This document shows, piece after piece, positions 61,893 through 64,000 of a stretch of 64,000 bases of DNA. Made by a program: the position numbers and the translations under genes. The notes under the pieces were generated by a model. That model saw only the letters and a program-made list of their open reading frames with translations, was not told where the DNA came from and did no database searches. Source of the DNA: Typha latifolia (lineage: Eukaryota; Streptophyta; Magnoliopsida; Poales; Typhaceae); contig CM034099.1 of the NCBI GenBank assembly GCA_019914945.1, positions 8,507,001 through 8,571,000 of the forward strand, read 5' to 3'. Every line of letters starts with the position of its first letter. Positions within the stretch are counted from its first letter, which is position 1.

Positions 61893-64000
61893 ATTCCGCA
61901 ACCAGCACCCTGTGTTTCCTCAAATTTACGGCGACTGCCTCGTTTTAGTAGAGAAAGAGAAAGCGAGAGCGAGAGCGAGAGCGAGAGAAAGAAAAGAATA
62001 ACGTGAGGAAAAGAGAACGGCAGGAGAGAGAGAAGAAGAGAGAGATCAGGAAGCTTGGAACTTGGAAGAGTAGATACGGAGAGATTGGGAGTATAATAAA
62101 AGGAATGACAAGATGGGTTGCTGTCAAAGGGAACGTGGGGGGTTTTGGATTCCGGAAATAAAAGATGGCAGGTATATTCCACTGAAGGGAATAAAAATAC
62201 AAGCATATGCTTGGGGTTCGTTAAATTACTACTAATTTTCTCTTCTTTCTCCACAAATTTATGGCTACTTTGAGATATTGCTTAATAATTTGGTATTTAT
62301 TATCTGTTATTTGCTGCAAAACTACTGAACTAATATGCCCCGAATATTCCTTTGAATGAATCCTAGGTGATGGTTTTGTTTTCTTGTTCTTCTCTCTCTC
62401 TCTCCCCCCCTCTTTTAGTGTATGGTTTTAAGAATGGAATAACCATCTAATCTAACTATAATATGAGGATTCTCTTTCATGTTAATAGTGTCATGGTTTC
62501 TCTTCTTCGCAGTCCAAAATAGCATTGGTTTCATTACAATATATTACGCAAGTATCTAATGGATTTTACATTTAGTTTACTTAGTTTTAGTTTATAGTGA
62601 ATAAGATTGGTTATCAAATGTTTGTAGGTTTGAAGCATCGTAATGAATGAATTTGAATAAAAATTTAATTACCTAATTTATAGTTATTAAATACTTGTAT
62701 TTTTATGATGGGATGACTAATAATTGAAGCTTCATCAATTTGAAAGAATAATTATGTTTCATATATTTACACGTAATTCAAAGTTATTGGACACTCATAA
62801 TTTTGCGAATATTGCAGTAGTATGTTTAATTAATTCCTGCTTTGAACTTAGCAAAATAACATAAGTCCAATTCAAATATATTATATACTTAATATTCAAT
62901 TATACTGTATTACTTACTTAATATAAAAAATACATAATTTAATAATGTAATAAATTGTAATTGAATTGATTTCAAACACCTCAACTGTTGGGCCCATCCC
63001 ATCATAGTTGCAAAGAAAATACAAAACATGCTTGATTTATAAAAATAAAAAAATACACTATATTTTTAGTGTAAAACACCAATAAAACCATTCTCCATTA
63101 TATAAACGATCTAGTCCTATGACCTTCAATGTAGCCAGGGGACCGACCATGGATGTTTTTAGTTTTTTTTTTTTCTCTATGCTAAATCTAATTATATTTA
63201 TTAAAATGAAAGAGAAAGACTGTACAATAGGAGAGTGAGGGGGATTTATAAGGAGATGACTCAACAAGAATTAATAGGTGTGTACAGAATTAAGAGGATC
63301 CATGGCACCAATAAACAATATGAAGAGCTCCAAAAATTTGAAGGGCAGGAATTAGCTGAAGTGCCTCTAAAGAAATGACAATGACGAGAAAGCAAGTAGA
63401 GAAGGATCCAAAAGAGACATTATCTATAAAATTCAATGTTGAGGAGGAAGGGAATCAAGGAGGTTGTAGAAGGAGTCCCACTCACAAGCTATGCGGATGT
63501 CCAACCTTCTAGGATGCTTTAACGATGAGATATCGGACAACACGAATCCTTATTGGTGGGATGCTGGGAAAGATCTAGGAAGCTCATATCTCAAAGCACT
63601 TTTTTGGGATCACTTTTTTCCAACTTTTATTCTCCGGCCGGGTCAAAGAACACCTTGACCTAGAAAGCCCCTATCACCTAAAACCCCCCCCCGCCAGATA
63701 ACTAAACATTTTGGAGGGTGGCCTTTAAAGGAAATTCTCCTCCTATAGTATAGGTGCAGTACTTTGTCCTTTCGACAAGATTGGCTTGAACCTAGTAACT
63801 TTCATCACTATTTCTCTAAAAAGAAATTATTGTTCAATAGAGAAAGTTAACCAAAGATAGGTTTTCTATTAAGGAAGGCACATTGGTTTTCGATGACCAA
63901 CTCTCTTGTCAATATTTTAAGGCCGCCACTTAACACCTTTATCACTATATTAAAGCTACAATTTAAAAGATTGATCGAGCAAAATTCAAAAAGTATGTTA
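61893..64000. other. SQD2-like 5' region, then unrecognised sequence
   Basis: 61893-62100 holds the probable leader and promoter of the SQD2-like gene, with a (GA/GCGA)n-rich tract at 61950-61995. From about 63040 the sequence looks less AT-rich and repeat-like, and its minus strand has short open stretches (DIRIACEWDSFYNLL), but I could not match a family. It may be an element cut by the window edge. Confidence 0.4.

Noticed and set aside
61893..61901. Alternative SQD2-like start three codons upstream (MRNMTIEEE)
   Set aside because: The upstream codon is TTG, not ATG; the ATG at 61892 matches the usual MTIEEE start.
61889..62254. 121-codon minus-strand frame overlapping the SQD2-like start
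   Set aside because: Ser/Leu runs from a GA-rich leader; different frame from the enzyme.
1..64000. CRISPR arrays, bacterial operons, phage or other prokaryotic systems
   Set aside because: Direct repeats here are microsatellites, LTRs, TIRs or tandem duplications; genes are spliced plant genes.

Overview
The window is nuclear DNA of a flowering plant. The signs are spliced genes of plant-only families (an SQD2-type glycosyltransferase, a PAR1 protein, a plant O-fucosyltransferase), a MIR393 hairpin, and AT-rich intergenic DNA full of plant LTR elements, hAT elements, long-TIR elements and LINE fragments. Several first exons are very GC-rich against an AT-rich background (COPT, the GT4 gene, the carrier). 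That fits a monocot, but this is inference and I cannot name the species.

Layout. 1-8.6 kb: a mitochondrial carrier gene on the minus strand, running off the left edge, with a complete hAT element (8-bp target duplication) in its third intron. 9.5-17.5 kb: a decayed Ty3/gypsy element whose 5' LTR is cut by a second, inverted copy of the same hAT; that copy is truncated and fused, at a trinucleotide repeat, to half of a long-TIR element. 17.5-23.8 kb: intergenic DNA with a TIR element that carries a degenerate LOB-domain (LBD) exon. 23.9-25.0 kb: a small serine-rich plant protein ending NWWQGSLYY. 26.5-28.1 kb: a two-exon GT4 glycosyltransferase. 30.3-36.9 kb: a LINE split by two LTR insertions, then nested long-TIR elements. 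37.4-37.9 kb: a COPT copper transporter. 39.1-45.5 kb: an RNase H fragment and a full-length but dead Ty1/copia element. 47.5 kb: MIR393. 48.2-49.4 kb: PAR1. 53.5-56.9 kb: an eight-exon O-fucosyltransferase. 57.3-61.9 kb: an eleven-exon SQD2-like glycosyltransferase without a transit peptide. The last 2 kb hold nothing I recognise.

The genes do not form a pathway or cluster; they are ordinary housekeeping and regulatory plant genes separated by transposon layers. I rebuilt the exon structures by hand from splice sites, and all introns keep phase: 155 aa (serine-rich), 481 aa (GT4), 185 aa (PAR1), 541 aa (O-fucosyltransferase) and 437 aa (SQD2-like).

The most unusual observations are: the copia element, whose twelve in-frame stops are all TAG and whose LTRs begin TA instead of TG; the LINE whose zinc-binding domain is restored in frame when one LTR and one target copy are removed; the LBD fragment inside a TIR element; and the hAT-to-MITE junction at a (TAC)n tract. 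I found no clear new biological system.
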